DNA of 64,000 nt from JANMZR01 sp040385875 (lineage in GTDB: Bacteria > Bacteroidota > Bacteroidia > Cytophagales > Spirosomataceae), in NCBI GenBank assembly GCA_040385875.1, contig JAZKGO010000126.1, positions 10,988 to 74,987 of the forward strand, given 5' to 3'. Below the pieces are notes generated by a model. That model was not told the origin of the DNA, made no database searches, and saw nothing but the letters and a program-made list of their open reading frames with translations. A program made the translations under genes and the position numbers. Shown here one piece after another: positions 16,634 to 27,434 of the stretch (position 1 is its first letter; each line of letters starts with the position of its first letter).

Positions 16634-17152
16634 ATGTCAGATCCATTTGTAGCAGAAATAAGAATATTACCAGGGAATTTTGCCCCAACGGGATGGGCTA
16701 CCTGTGACGGGCAGCTACTCCCTATTTCGCAAAATACAGCCCTATTTTCATTGCTCGGCACCTTTTATGGTGGCGATGGAAAATCAACTTTTGCCTTGCC
16801 AAACATGCAGGGAAACGCTCCGATGGGTACCGGACAGGGGCCAGGCTTATCAGAGCGGTTTCTTGGCGAAATGAGTGGGAGTCAAACGGTCACCCTTTTA
16901 ACTAGTGAAATGCCTAGCCATAAGCATACATTGGTGGCAGCGCCAGACCCCGGTGAGTCAAATGTACCCACCAACCTTGCCATGACGATGTCATTAAATG
17001 GCAATGCCTATTCGACATCGGCTGCAAACACGCAAATGAATGCTCAAATGTTGGGTATCAGTGGAGGGTCGCTTCCCCATAATAATATGCAGCCCTATTT
17101 AACTTTGTTATTTGTAATTGCCTTGCAAGGTGTTTTTCCACCAAGGGGCTAA
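16634..17152 (+). CDS. Phage-tail-collar-domain protein 3
   Basis: Third 172-residue tail-collar paralogue: AEIRILPGNFAPTGWATCDG, LFSLLGTFYGGDG, TFALPNMQGNAPMG, EMPSHKH and GGSLPHNNMQP...ALQGVFPPRG. The variable centre holds a Pro/Gly-rich stretch and then Thr/Ser/Asn. The GNAT gene starts 12 bases after its stop, so the unit continues. Equal length with divergent middles suggests three co-selected subunits, perhaps of a hetero-oligomer, rather than recent copies. Confidence 0.85.
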   Translation: MSDPFVAEIRILPGNFAPTGWATCDGQLLPISQNTALFSLLGTFYGGDGKSTFALPNMQGNAPMGTGQGPGLSERFLGEMSGSQTVTLLTSEMPSHKHTLVAAPDPGESNVPTNLAMTMSLNGNAYSTSAANTQMNAQMLGISGGSLPHNNMQPYLTLLFVIALQGVFPPRG

Positions 17153-17163
17153 AAAAGCTGTGA

Positions 17164-17664
17164 ATGACATTGATAATTAATGAGGTCTATAGTTTAAGGC
17201 CTCTTGAAGAAAGGGATTGGAGTTTTTTAAAAAAAGTTTACGCCAGTACCCGGGAAAATGAAATGAAAATGTTGTCGCATTGGACAGCAGAAATGATTGA
17301 AGCTTTTGTAAATCAACAGTTTGAAGCGCAACATTTTCATTATCAAAAGTTTTATATCGGGGCTGATTTTTGGGTTATTTATAAAGACGATTTACCCATT
17401 GGAAGGCTTTATTTTCATGAGAATCATGAAGAAAATAATTCCAGAATAATTGATATAAGTATTTTACCAGAATATAGAAATAAGGGAATTGGTCGAAAAA
17501 TATTAACAGATATTCTGAGCCAAGCCCAAAGAGAAAACAAAAAAGTAAGCATACATGTAGAGGCCTTTAACCCTGCCATGAAATTGTACGAGAGTTTGGG
17601 TTTTGAAAAAATTAGTGAGACAAACGGAGTAAATTTTTTATTTGAATGGAAACCAAAGTATTAA
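17164..17664 (+). CDS. GNAT-family N-acetyltransferase in the tail-collar cluster
   Basis: A 166-residue acetyltransferase. Motif A, IDISILPEYRNKGIGRKILTD (about residues 98-118), carries the acetyl-CoA pyrophosphate loop RNKGIG. The C-terminal NPAMKLYESLGFEKI segment is the usual GNAT motif B. It would transfer acetyl from acetyl-CoA to an amine; the substrate is unknown. It starts 12 bases after tail-collar gene 3, and the last 19 bases overlap the next gene in another frame. This tight packing indicates translational coupling, so the natural guess is a role with the collar proteins or their partner. Confidence 0.85.
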   Translation: MTLIINEVYSLRPLEERDWSFLKKVYASTRENEMKMLSHWTAEMIEAFVNQQFEAQHFHYQKFYIGADFWVIYKDDLPIGRLYFHENHEENNSRIIDISILPEYRNKGIGRKILTDILSQAQRENKKVSIHVEAFNPAMKLYESLGFEKISETNGVNFLFEWKPKY

Positions 17665-17954
17665 ATGAAATTACCATTGATGATTTCAAAAGTTTATTGA
17701 ATAATAAGTTTGATATCACCTTTTCAGAAAATATAACTTTAGGCGCAGATTTGATTGAAGTATTGGAATTAAGGGGGTATTCTGTGTCAGATAGGGGGCC
17801 CTTTTCACTGGTATTCAGAACTGAACTTAAAAGTGAATACTATAATCAGGGGATTTATAAAATAAGCCACCCAATTAAAGGAGAGATTGAAGTTTTTATG
17901 GTGCCAATTGGGGTTGACAAAAAAGGAATTAAGTACGAAGTGGTGTTTTCTTAA
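17646..17954 (+). CDS. DUF6916-like small protein in the tail-collar cluster
   Basis: A 102-residue cytoplasmic-looking protein. It resembles, from memory, the DUF6916 pattern: F...LN.KFDI at the start, a central FSLVFRTEL, then NQGIYKISHPIKGEIEVFMV and PIGVDKKGIKYEVVF at the end. The ATG lies inside the end of the GNAT gene (19-base overlap). Proteins of this type have no known activity that I can state. A beta-rich fold of about 100 residues with a hydrophobic C-terminal strand could be a structural or chaperone partner of the collar proteins. The assignment rests on pattern recall only. Confidence 0.6.
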   Translation: METKVLNEITIDDFKSLLNNKFDITFSENITLGADLIEVLELRGYSVSDRGPFSLVFRTELKSEYYNQGIYKISHPIKGEIEVFMVPIGVDKKGIKYEVVFS

Positions 17955-18066
17955 ACCATTTTAGCAAATATGATTTTCAAAACTTAGAATTAAATCAATT
18001 ATAGTTGATTTTATGATCGAATTTGAACCTTAGAAATTTATAAACTAACAATTAGATTACTCTACT

Positions 18067-21000
18067 ATGAAAAAGATTTACATAATCGTTTTATGTTTTG
18101 GAATAGTGCTTTTAGCCTTGGGTATTCCAAATATTGGCAAATTAAATTCTTTTATTAAAAAAGCAATTGTTGAGGAGAAAGTTAGAAGTAAACCAATTTA
18201 TACCTTTCAAAAAAAGGTGAAATTGGAAACACTCAAAAATAATTTTGAGTCCAAAAATATAAAGGTTGCTGCTGTAGATCCTTCCGTTTCGATAGTTCAA
18301 AGCGTAACTGTGGAAGGCGGAGGAAATGCGGCTCCAGGAGGGCAATTGAATTTTAGTTTTTTAATTAGTAATACAGGTACTGAAGCATCGGGGATAACGT
18401 TTACCGACCAACTTATTTCCGATTTAACGCTAGTAGGCTCAGTGTTATCCACCCCAATAGCGGGCGATGATAGCTATTCAAGTATTGGAAATGTCGGAAT
18501 TGCCGTTCCAGCAGTTTCTGGTGTATTAGCTAATGATAATAGCCCCACCAATGTGGCGATGACTGTAGGGATATTAACCTCGCCTACGAATGGTTCGGCC
18601 ACTTTGGCGGCTGATGGCGGCTTCACTTATACCCCCACAGCTGGTTATGTAGGCTCTGATAGTTTTACTTATACCTTAACTACAGGTGCGACTAGCTCAA
18701 CCGGTACGGTAAACATTTCAGTATCCGATATGATTTGGTTTGTAAACCCCGCCGCTGGAGCATCAGGTACAGGTACGTTACAAAGTCCATTTAAAAATAT
18801 GAGCGATGTTGTTGGAACTAGTGAAGGCAATACCATTTTCGTGTATTCTGGATCCCCAACAGGCGCTTTAACACTTTTAGACAATCAAAAACTAGTCGGC
18901 CAAGGCGCATCAGCCTCACTAGTTTCCATAAGTGGAATTGCGTTTCCTTCTTTTTCAAATGCTTTACCAAGTACGGGAGGGATTAACCCTATATGGACAA
19001 ATTCAGGTACAACATTAACCTTAGCCACGACCAATGATGTAGAAGGCCTGGACATTAATACTACTGGTGGTATTACTGTTAGTGGCGCAAGTGTGGGAGC
19101 GCTTAAAGTACGGGAAGTTTCTCTTTCCAATGCAGATGGCCAAAGTTTGCAAATTTTGGCTGGAGGTCTTTTGGACGTAGAATTTAAGAGTATTAGCTCA
19201 ACTGGGGGTAGTACCGGAATTTCAGTGGCTAACTCAACTGGTTACTTTCAAATAACAGGTTCAGGGACTGACATTGGCTCGGGTGGAACGATTTCTGGCA
19301 AATCTGCTAGAGGAGCTGAATTTTTGAATTGCACTAATATTACCTTAAAAAATATCGCATTTACCAATGCTAGCACAACAAATGGACTAGTAGATGTTTC
19401 AAATAACAGTGGGCATAATGCGGCTATTCATTTAGGTACGGTGGCTGGAGCAACACTGACAAATATTCAAATTTCAGGCACTACGGCTCAGCACGGAATC
19501 AATTTGAACAATGTTTCTTCTCTAGATATTAGTAATAGTACTGTTTCAAATTGTGGAGATGAGATTAACGAAAACTGTCTCACTGCTTATGGTTTGAGTG
19601 GAACCTGTTCTATTACAAATTCTACGTTTCAGTTTGCAGCACATAGAGTGGCCTATATTTTCAACGCAGGCTCGCAAAACTTAAATTTAAATGTTGATGG
19701 CTCTAATTTTAATGATGTAAATACAGATGTTACAATCGGTGGAGATGCCTTTTTTGTCTATTTGGCTGGTTCAACTGCATCTGGAAGCAGTACCGTAAAT
19801 GTAACAAATTCAAACTTTTTAAGAAGTATTGGTGCTGGTTTTCACGGTAAAAGTGAAGGAAACGCTGTTTTGAATTTGAATATAAATGGAAGCACCATTA
19901 GCTCTGGAACGGGCATTGGTTTAGGTATTGTTGCTGAATCGTTGGGCAATGGATCTGGTAGGTCTAAAATAAACTTCAACATTGGAACCAACTCCCCAAA
20001 TAACATCTCTTCAAGAGCTGGATTAGCTACTAATTTTTTAATGGAAGGTAAATCGGATGGTGAAGGTAGACTTCAAAATAATATTATTAGAAAAAATAAT
20101 GTAATTGGGAGCGACAATGTGGGAGCCTATGTGCGAGCAATTGCGCAAGAGTTTTCCACCTTAAAGATTGATATTTCAAATAACAATTGCGAGGTAATTG
20201 ATTCTGGAGGTGGCACAATCACCCAATATGGTTTTGACATATTTTCAAGAGGAGGAACTTCTGGCGGTACAGAAAATGCAAGAGTAGATGCTATAATTAC
20301 CAACAATGTTGTCAAGGTTAACTCAGCTTTGCAGGCGATAAATATCGCTTCTGGTGCAAGTGAGCCCGGAACTCTAAATTTGACAACTTGTGCAAGGGTT
20401 GCCAACAATACTACTGTACAATCAAATATCAATGCAAGAAGTTTTAGGCTGAGAGTGGGTGTACTGGGTGCATTTGTGACTCTTGATGAAGGCTCCGTAG
20501 TGAATGGCAATGCCGATGATGCGGCCATTGGTGCCTATTGGGATTTTAAAAACAATACACCTATCAACTCCACTAATGCCAATACTGTGGTATTAAGTTC
20601 AATAGGTGGAGCCGTAAACCCTTTCCGAACTACAACTTCCAGTGTTTGTCTGTCTCCGTCAAATCCTGGTGCAAGACTAGGAGTTAACGAAACAATAGCT
20701 GAAAATAAGAATACTCAAACGTCAAGCCAAGAAGCTAAAATCTCACAGGGAAATACTAAAAAGACAACAAAAGCAAAAAAGGTGACTTTGCAGACTCAAC
20801 AATCATTGAATTCGCAAGCCCAATCGGGAGAATTGATTACTGTAAATGGCTCAGGCTCAGGATTTTCATTGCCTCAAGGTAAAAGCACTACCATAACTTT
20901 TAGTGCCACAATAGCTGCTATGCCAACAGTTTGCGAGTTGACTAATTATGGTACTCTTACCAATCCTTCGCTTCAATCCAATACCACCTCAACACCATTG

Positions 21001-21843
21001 GTCGATATAGATTCAGATGGAGATACAATTGCCAATTGTGCTGATGATTGCGATTTAGCAATAGCTGGCATTAGTAATTTCAACACTTCAACTTGTAGTT
21101 GTGATGCAGGTTACGAACCTATTATGAATGGAAATATTATTACCAGTTGCAAATTGTGTAATTTGGTAGTTGATGCTGGCCCTGAATGTAAAACAGTTTA
21201 TTCAGGATATAATACAGATTCAAATTGTACTATATTAACTGCCACGGCTTCTGGCGAAGGAAGTTCAGGATATACCTATACATGGAGCAATGGTGCTACA
21301 GGGGCTTCAATAACGGTTTGTCCTACTGCCAATACCACCTATACCGTCACTGCCACAAAGGGAGGCTGCTCAGCCACAGATTTTGTAAATGTTGAAGTCA
21401 TAGACGTATCTTGTGATAAAAATAAAGTGAATGTTTGTCATAATGGCCACACAATTTGTATTTCGAAAGAAGATGTTGCTACACATCTCTTGCATGGTGA
21501 TAAATTGGGTGCTTGCGGTACGGTAATTTGTGAGGGCTCAGGTGCTAAAATTGCTGCAGAAGTGATAGGAGAAACTGATAAATTTAATGATAAGTCCGTA
21601 CAAGTTTCCCCAGTGCCTACTCATGAACAAATAATTTTGAAACTGCAAAATATGAATAATGGATTGGCTCAATTTGACATCAGGAATACGGCTGGGAAAC
21701 TAGCTCAATCCGAAAGTAGAATGATGGAAAAAGGCTATAATGAAGTTGTGATAGATACACGAAAACTAAATTCTGGTATGTATTTCATTCAAATTAAAGA
21801 TGCGGAGAAAAAAACCATTGTGATCAAAATGATTAAAAATTAG
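18067..21843 (+). CDS. Giant T9SS surface protein 1 (DUF11/cadherin-like/beta-helix)
   Basis: A 1258-residue protein. Order: hydrophobic N-terminal segment (about 1-25); DUF11-like strand set with PGGQLNFSFLISNTGT (about 95-125); a cadherin-like/Big_9 domain, GDDSYSSIGN...GVLANDNSP...GSDSFTYTL (about 137-218); a long parallel beta-helix starting at MIWFVNPAAG (222 to about 880); the other part of a DUF11-like fold, SGELITVNGSGSGF; and a thrombospondin-3-like DSDGDTIANCADDC with a Cys-rich follow-up. Next come an Ig-like domain and a Cys/His-rich VNVCHNGHTICISKED...HLLHGDKLGAC domain. The C-terminus is a type A T9SS sorting domain (last 80 residues, ending KTIVIKMIKN). Exported and surface-attached, probably adhesive. 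It follows the tail-collar unit. Confidence 0.75.
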   Translation: MKKIYIIVLCFGIVLLALGIPNIGKLNSFIKKAIVEEKVRSKPIYTFQKKVKLETLKNNFESKNIKVAAVDPSVSIVQSVTVEGGGNAAPGGQLNFSFLISNTGTEASGITFTDQLISDLTLVGSVLSTPIAGDDSYSSIGNVGIAVPAVSGVLANDNSPTNVAMTVGILTSPTNGSATLAADGGFTYTPTAGYVGSDSFTYTLTTGATSSTGTVNISVSDMIWFVNPAAGASGTGTLQSPFKNMSDVVGTSEGNTIFVYSGSPTGALTLLDNQKLVGQGASASLVSISGIAFPSFSNALPSTGGINPIWTNSGTTLTLATTNDVEGLDINTTGGITVSGASVGALKVREVSLSNADGQSLQILAGGLLDVEFKSISSTGGSTGISVANSTGYFQITGSGTDIGSGGTISGKSARGAEFLNCTNITLKNIAFTNASTTNGLVDVSNNSGHNAAIHLGTVAGATLTNIQISGTTAQHGINLNNVSSLDISNSTVSNCGDEINENCLTAYGLSGTCSITNSTFQFAAHRVAYIFNAGSQNLNLNVDGSNFNDVNTDVTIGGDAFFVYLAGSTASGSSTVNVTNSNFLRSIGAGFHGKSEGNAVLNLNINGSTISSGTGIGLGIVAESLGNGSGRSKINFNIGTNSPNNISSRAGLATNFLMEGKSDGEGRLQNNIIRKNNVIGSDNVGAYVRAIAQEFSTLKIDISNNNCEVIDSGGGTITQYGFDIFSRGGTSGGTENARVDAIITNNVVKVNSALQAINIASGASEPGTLNLTTCARVANNTTVQSNINARSFRLRVGVLGAFVTLDEGSVVNGNADDAAIGAYWDFKNNTPINSTNANTVVLSSIGGAVNPFRTTTSSVCLSPSNPGARLGVNETIAENKNTQTSSQEAKISQGNTKKTTKAKKVTLQTQQSLNSQAQSGELITVNGSGSGFSLPQGKSTTITFSATIAAMPTVCELTNYGTLTNPSLQSNTTSTPLVDIDSDGDTIANCADDCDLAIAGISNFNTSTCSCDAGYEPIMNGNIITSCKLCNLVVDAGPECKTVYSGYNTDSNCTILTATASGEGSSGYTYTWSNGATGASITVCPTANTTYTVTATKGGCSATDFVNVEVIDVSCDKNKVNVCHNGHTICISKEDVATHLLHGDKLGACGTVICEGSGAKIAAEVIGETDKFNDKSVQVSPVPTHEQIILKLQNMNNGLAQFDIRNTAGKLAQSESRMMEKGYNEVVIDTRKLNSGMYFIQIKDAEKKTIVIKMIKN

Positions 21844-22120
21844 TATTAAATTGGGTCAATTCTTTTAGAAAACGTACCAATAAATATGATATCTAGCCCA
21901 TTTTTTTAATAAGTTCTGAGTTTTTTAAAAACTGCCCTATTAATCAATTTTTACCAGAACTAATATATTTGAACTGGTTGGATTGATAAAGAATTAAATG
22001 AGTATAAATTAATGTCTTAATCTATTATCTTTGATTAAACTGGTAAAATTAAGTTTAATTGATTTGTTTATTGAATTTGAACACCTAAAAAATATAAATT
22101 AACAATTAGAATATTCAATT

Positions 22121-25100
22121 ATGAAAAAGATTTACGTACTCATTTTATGTTTTGGAATAGCCTTTGTGGCGTTAAGTATTCCGAATATTGAAAAAATAAA
22201 CTCTTTTGTAAAAAAGGCAATTGAAAAAGAAAAGGTAGATAAAAAACCTGTAAACAATGCACCTAAAAAGGCAAAAATAAAGGTCGCTAAAAGTATCAAA
22301 CCAAAATCTGCAAACTTAAAGGTTGTTGCCGTGGTGCCAAATATCTCTATAGCTCAAACTGTTTCAGTTGAAGGTGGTGGAAATGCTGTACCTGGAGGTC
22401 AATTGAATTTTAGCTTTTTAATTAGCAATTCAGGAACTATTGCCACTGGGGTTTCTTTTACAGATCAGCTCATAGCCGATCTTACATTAGTGCCTGGTTC
22501 GCTCAAATCAACTCCTATTGCAGGTGACGATAGCTATTCGAGTACAGGAAATGTGGGAATTACTGTCCCTGCTGGTTCTGGTGTTTTAATCAATGACAAC
22601 AGTCCAACTAATGTGGCTATGACGGTAGCATTATTGGCACCTGCGGCGCATGGATCTGCTTCTCTATCCCCTGATGGCAGCTTTACTTATCTTCCGACTG
22701 CAGGTTATGTAGGGGCAGATAGTTTCACATACACCTTAACCACGGGTACCACTAGCTCTGTAGGTACAGTAAATATTACTGTATCAGATATGATTTGGTT
22801 TGTAAATCCAGCCGCTGGAGTTTCAGGAACTGGTACTTTGCAAAGCCCTTTTAAAAATATGAATAATGTGGTTGGTACTGCTGCCGGTAATACCATATTT
22901 GTATATTCTGGAGCTCCAACGGGTGCTTTAACACTTTTAGCAAATCAAAAGCTAGTAGGTCAAGGAGCAACTGCTGCTTTAGTGGGCCCTGGAAGTATTT
23001 CTGGAATTATCTTGCCTTCTTTTTCAAATGCAACACCGAGTACAGGTGGTGTAAATCCTACTTGGTCAAATGCCGCTACTGCATTGACTTTGAATACTGC
23101 CAATGATGTAGAGGGTATTGATATCAGTGCTTCTAGTGGGACAACCGTTACAGGTGCAAGTGTGGGAGCATTGAAAGTTCGAGAAGTTTCACTAGCGAAT
23201 AGCAATGGACAAAGCTTGCAAATAACTGCAGGAGGTGCTTTGGATATCATATTTAAAACTATAAGTTCAACTGGCGGAACTAAAGGTATCTCTGTCAATA
23301 ATTCAACAGGTTCTTTTCAAATTTTGGGTACTGGAACTACTAATGGTTCAGGTGGAACCATTTCTACAAAATCGGCCAGAGGAGCTGAATTTGTGAACTG
23401 TACGAATGTAACTTTAAAAAATATGGCCTTTACGAGTGCCAGCACTACCAATGGCTCAACTGTAGCTTCTGATAATAGCGGGCACAACGCAGCCATTCAT
23501 TTGGGTACTGTTACAGGCGCAACTTTGACAAATATTCAGATTTCAGGTACTACCGCTCAACATGGTATCAACTTAAATAACGTCTCCACTTTGGCAATTA
23601 GTAATACTACAGTTTCAAATTGTGGCAATGAACTTAATGAAAACTGCCTTACGGCTTATGGTTTAAGTGGAACTTGCTCTATTGCAAACTCAACTTTTCA
23701 GTTTGGAGCCCAAAGAGTGGCTTATATTTTGAACACAGGTGCACAAAATTTGACTTTGAATGTAAGTAATTCTAGTTTCAACGATGTGAATACTGATGTA
23801 GCCATTGGTGGCGATGGTTTTTTGGTTTATCTAGCTAGCCCAACTGCCTCAGGAACCAGTACCGTTAATATTACTAATTCAACATTCTTAAGAAGTATCA
23901 ATGCGGGTATTCATGCTATTAGTGAAGGAAACGCTACTTTGAATTTGAATGTAAATGGAAGTACGATTAGCCCAGGTACGTCTTTAATTGGTTTAGGTAT
24001 GAATGTTGAATCATTGGGTAATGGATCGGGTCGTTCTAAATTAAATTTTAATATTGGNNNNNNNNNNNNNNNNNNNNNNNNNNNNNNNNNNNNNNNNNNN
24101 NNNNNNNNNNNNNNNNNNNNNNNNNNNNNNNNNNNNNNNNNNNNNNNNNNNNNNNNNATGTTGAATCATTGGGTAATGGATCGGGTCGTTCTAAATTAAA
24201 TTTTAATATTGGTACAAATGCAGGCAATAATATTACTTCAAGAGCAGGAATCACCACTAATTTTTTCTTTCAGGGTAAAGCAGATGGTGAAGGCAGGCTT
24301 ACAAATAATATCCTTAGGAAAAATAATATTTTAATGAGCGACAATGTTGGCTCTTATGTAAGAGCAGCAGCTCAAGAGTTTTCCACTTTGAAAATTGAAG
24401 TGAATGGGAACAATTGTGATGTGATTAACTCTGGCGGTGGTACAGGTACACAATATGGATTTGATATTTTTTCTAGAGGAGGAACTTCAAGTGGGGCAGA
24501 AAATGCGAGAGTGGATGCCATTGTAACCAATAATATTGTAAAAGTTAACTCGACCTTACAAGCAATTAATATTGCTTCTGGAGCCTCTGAGGCAGTACCT
24601 CTCAATCTAACTACTTGTGCAAGAGTGGCTCTTAATACTACCACTCAAGCAGATGGAACAGCAAGGAACTTTAGAGTGCGAATGGGGGTACTAAATGCAT
24701 TTGTTACATTAGACCAAGGCTCTGTAATCAATGGCAATGCAGATGATGCTGCTGTGGGTGCCTATTGGGATTTTAAAACAAATACACCTCCAAATGCCAC
24801 CAATGTAAATACAGTTGTTTTAAGTTCGGTGGGTGGGGCAGTCAATCCTTTTAGAATTACTAATGCAACTGTATGTGTGGCCCCAAATAACCCTGCTGCA
24901 CCAGCTCGATTGGGTGTTGAAGAAGTAGCAACTGAAAATAGTAACCCTACAAACCCAACCATAGATACTGAAATTGCAAAAGAGAATTCAGATTTAGCTG
25001 CAATTAATAGTGAATTTAGCACAGAGAAAGTGTTAGCTCCTCAAAATCAACAGCACACATTGAGTTCAAATGCGAGTGCTCAGTCTGGTGAATTGATTAC

Positions 25101-27411
25101 TGTAAATGGCTCAGGATCAGGCTTTACTTTGCCTCAAGGTAAAAATACAACCATTACTTTCAGTGCTACAATAGCGAATCCGACTGCGGTTTGTGATATG
25201 ACAAATGTGGGTAATACTACTAATCCATCTGTACAATCCAATACTACTTCTACTCCATTAGTAATACCAATAATTACAGGTGGCTCTATTAGTTCAAATG
25301 TAGTTTGCAGCGGAGGTACCATAGATCTCATGGCTGCATGCCCAGTGGGTAGTGCTGTAAAATGGTACACTGAAAATGGCGGTGGCGGTTCGGTGGCTAG
25401 TGGTGACGTATTTTCACCAACTAACATTATTTCTAATACCAGCTATTATGCGGCATGTCAAATTGGCCCTTGTGTCAGTGCAAGAACTTTAGTTGGTTCG
25501 GTAACTGTTAATCAAAATCCGGACGCAACCATTACTGCAAATAATTCAGTTTGTCAAAACGGTACATTAAACTTGAATGTAGCAGGAGGAGCCACTACTT
25601 ATTTATGGTCGGGCGATGGAATTGTGGTTCAAAATTCAAATGCCACTACAGCCCAGCCAACATATATTAGTACTCAGACTTATAGAATAACTGTTACAGA
25701 TGGAAATGGTTGTTCATCAACTAGTTCAAAAAATGTAATTGTAAATGCTACCCCAGTTATAAGTGCAGGTGCTGACCAAACTATCTGTAATGGCACCTCA
25801 GCCACTCTGACGGGTAAATGTATTTACAATGTTTACACTACTCTGAGTGGAGCCAACGAAAATCCAGCTAATGGGTCATCTGCAATAGGATATGCCACAG
25901 GCACATTTGATCCAATAACCAACCAATTAGATATAACTGTTATTTATTCAGGCTTAGCCGCAAACGCAAGTGCAGCACATATTCATGGGCCAGCAGCAGT
26001 AGGAGTAAATGCTGGAGTATTAATCGGTTTTTCAGGTGTGCCAGCAGCAACATCAGGTACTTTTAGTTATTCTGGAGTGATTTCTTCAGCCAACGCTGGT
26101 CATTTATTAGCTGGAAATACCTATATAAATATTCACAACGCCACCTTCCCTGCTGGGGAGATTAGAGGTCAGTTAACCGCTAATTGTGCAGCTGATACTT
26201 ATGTTTGGAATCCAGGCGCTTTAAACGGTATTAGCACGGCAGTCTCTCCTAATTTGACACAATTATATACCCTCACAGCAAGTAATGCAATGACGGGCTG
26301 TACAGCCAATGCAAGTACAACTGTGAATGTAACTCCTGTTACATTGCCAGCAGTCTTTACTACCAAAACCCAAGATGTTGGAGCGGTACCGCTAGTGGCC
26401 AACGATTGCGAATATTTGGCTAAGGTTGTGCCAACAAATTTTTCAGGAAATGCTACAGTAAGTGTATGGGTCGAGACCATCCCTCCATTCATTTATGTGC
26501 CTCGCCATTATGAGATTACTCCTGCTGTAGTAGATCCAAATACGGCTACAGGTACAATTACCTTGTTTTTTACTCAGGCAGATTTTGATGCTTATAATGG
26601 TACTTTAATGTCACAATTATTGCCGACTGGACCGGGTGATGCAGCGGGTATTGCCAATTTCCAAATCCTTAAATTTTCTGGGACTTCCTTGAATGGACTT
26701 CCAGAGGGCTATCCAGGAGGAGGGACTTTAATTCCTTCAGCACCAGATGCTTGGAATTCAGGAGCTTATACAATGGTTTGGAATGCAACCAATCTTTACT
26801 GGGAGGTAACCTTCCCCGTATCTGGCTTTAGTGGATTTTTTGCAAAATCAGCTTCTCAAGCCTTACCGGTTAACCTCATTTCTTTCACTGGAAAGAAAAC
26901 CGGAGAAAGACAGAATACCTTAAAATGGATTACAGCAAATGAAAAAGCATTCAAGGCATTTGAAATTCAACGCTCATCCAACACAAAATCATTCGAAAGT
27001 ATTGGAACGGTAAATAGTATAGAAAAACAGATATCTAATCTAAATAATTACCAGTTTGTTGATAATCAGGCTACTGGGAATAATTATTATCGATTGAAAA
27101 TGGTTGATTTGGACGGTAAATACAACTATTCGAAAATTATCTCAATCGAAAATTCTGTTGAGCAAGATGTCGTAGGGCAGTTCTATCCAAATCCATCGAC
27201 TGGTAAGGTTTATGTGGACATAAATTCAATCGAAAGAATGAATTGGAGCATTACTACTTATGATATTTTAGGTAAAACTTTGAATTCGGAAACAAAAATA
27301 TTGCAAAAAGGAATGAACAAAGTCATGCTAGACAAACTTGCTCAAGGATTCAATTTTGTAAGATTTGAGAATGGAAAAACCAGCGAAATAAGAAAGGTAA
27401 TTAAACAATAA
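22121..27411 (+). CDS. Giant T9SS surface protein 2, interrupted by an artefactual gap
   Basis: Paralogue of the preceding gene with the same leader and N-terminal layout (hydrophobic N-terminus, PGGQLNFSFLISNSGT, GVLINDNSP cadherin-like domain, MIWFVNPAAG beta-helix). As printed, the reading frame breaks at 100 N. Removing the N run plus the 55-base duplicate after it (24058-24212, 155 bases) restores one continuous frame of about 1711 residues. Beyond the helix it differs from protein 1. It has two Ig-like domains (SNVVCSGGTIDLMA; NNSVCQNGTLNLNV) and a CHRD-type domain (YTTLSGANENPANGSSA ... AAHIHGPA ... GEIRGQL). A choice-of-anchor-like region and a C-terminal T9SS type A sorting domain (FYPNPSTGKVYVD...) follow. 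The upstream leader resembles that of protein 1, so duplication included the 5' region. Confidence 0.75.
24003..24212. other. Assembly gap with duplicated 55-base flanks
   Basis: The 55 bases at 24003-24057 are repeated exactly at 24158-24212, separated by exactly 100 N (24058-24157). Collapsing the duplicate restores the reading frame of the giant gene. The same pattern, with the same 55-base length, occurs at the other N run of this window. This is what results when contigs overlapping by an assembly k-mer are scaffolded with a fixed 100-N spacer. It is not a biological repeat. Confidence 0.92.
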
Positions 27412-27434
27412 AAACCTTATTTTCGGAATATTAG

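Noticed and set aside
15494..17152. A prophage or tailocin
   Set aside because: Only tail-collar-domain genes are present. No sheath, tube, baseplate, tape measure, portal, capsid, lysis or integrase gene lies within several kb.
24003..24212. A genuine tandem duplication inside the giant gene
   Set aside because: The copies are exactly 55 bases, surround exactly 100 N, shift the frame if kept, and the same length recurs at the other gap.
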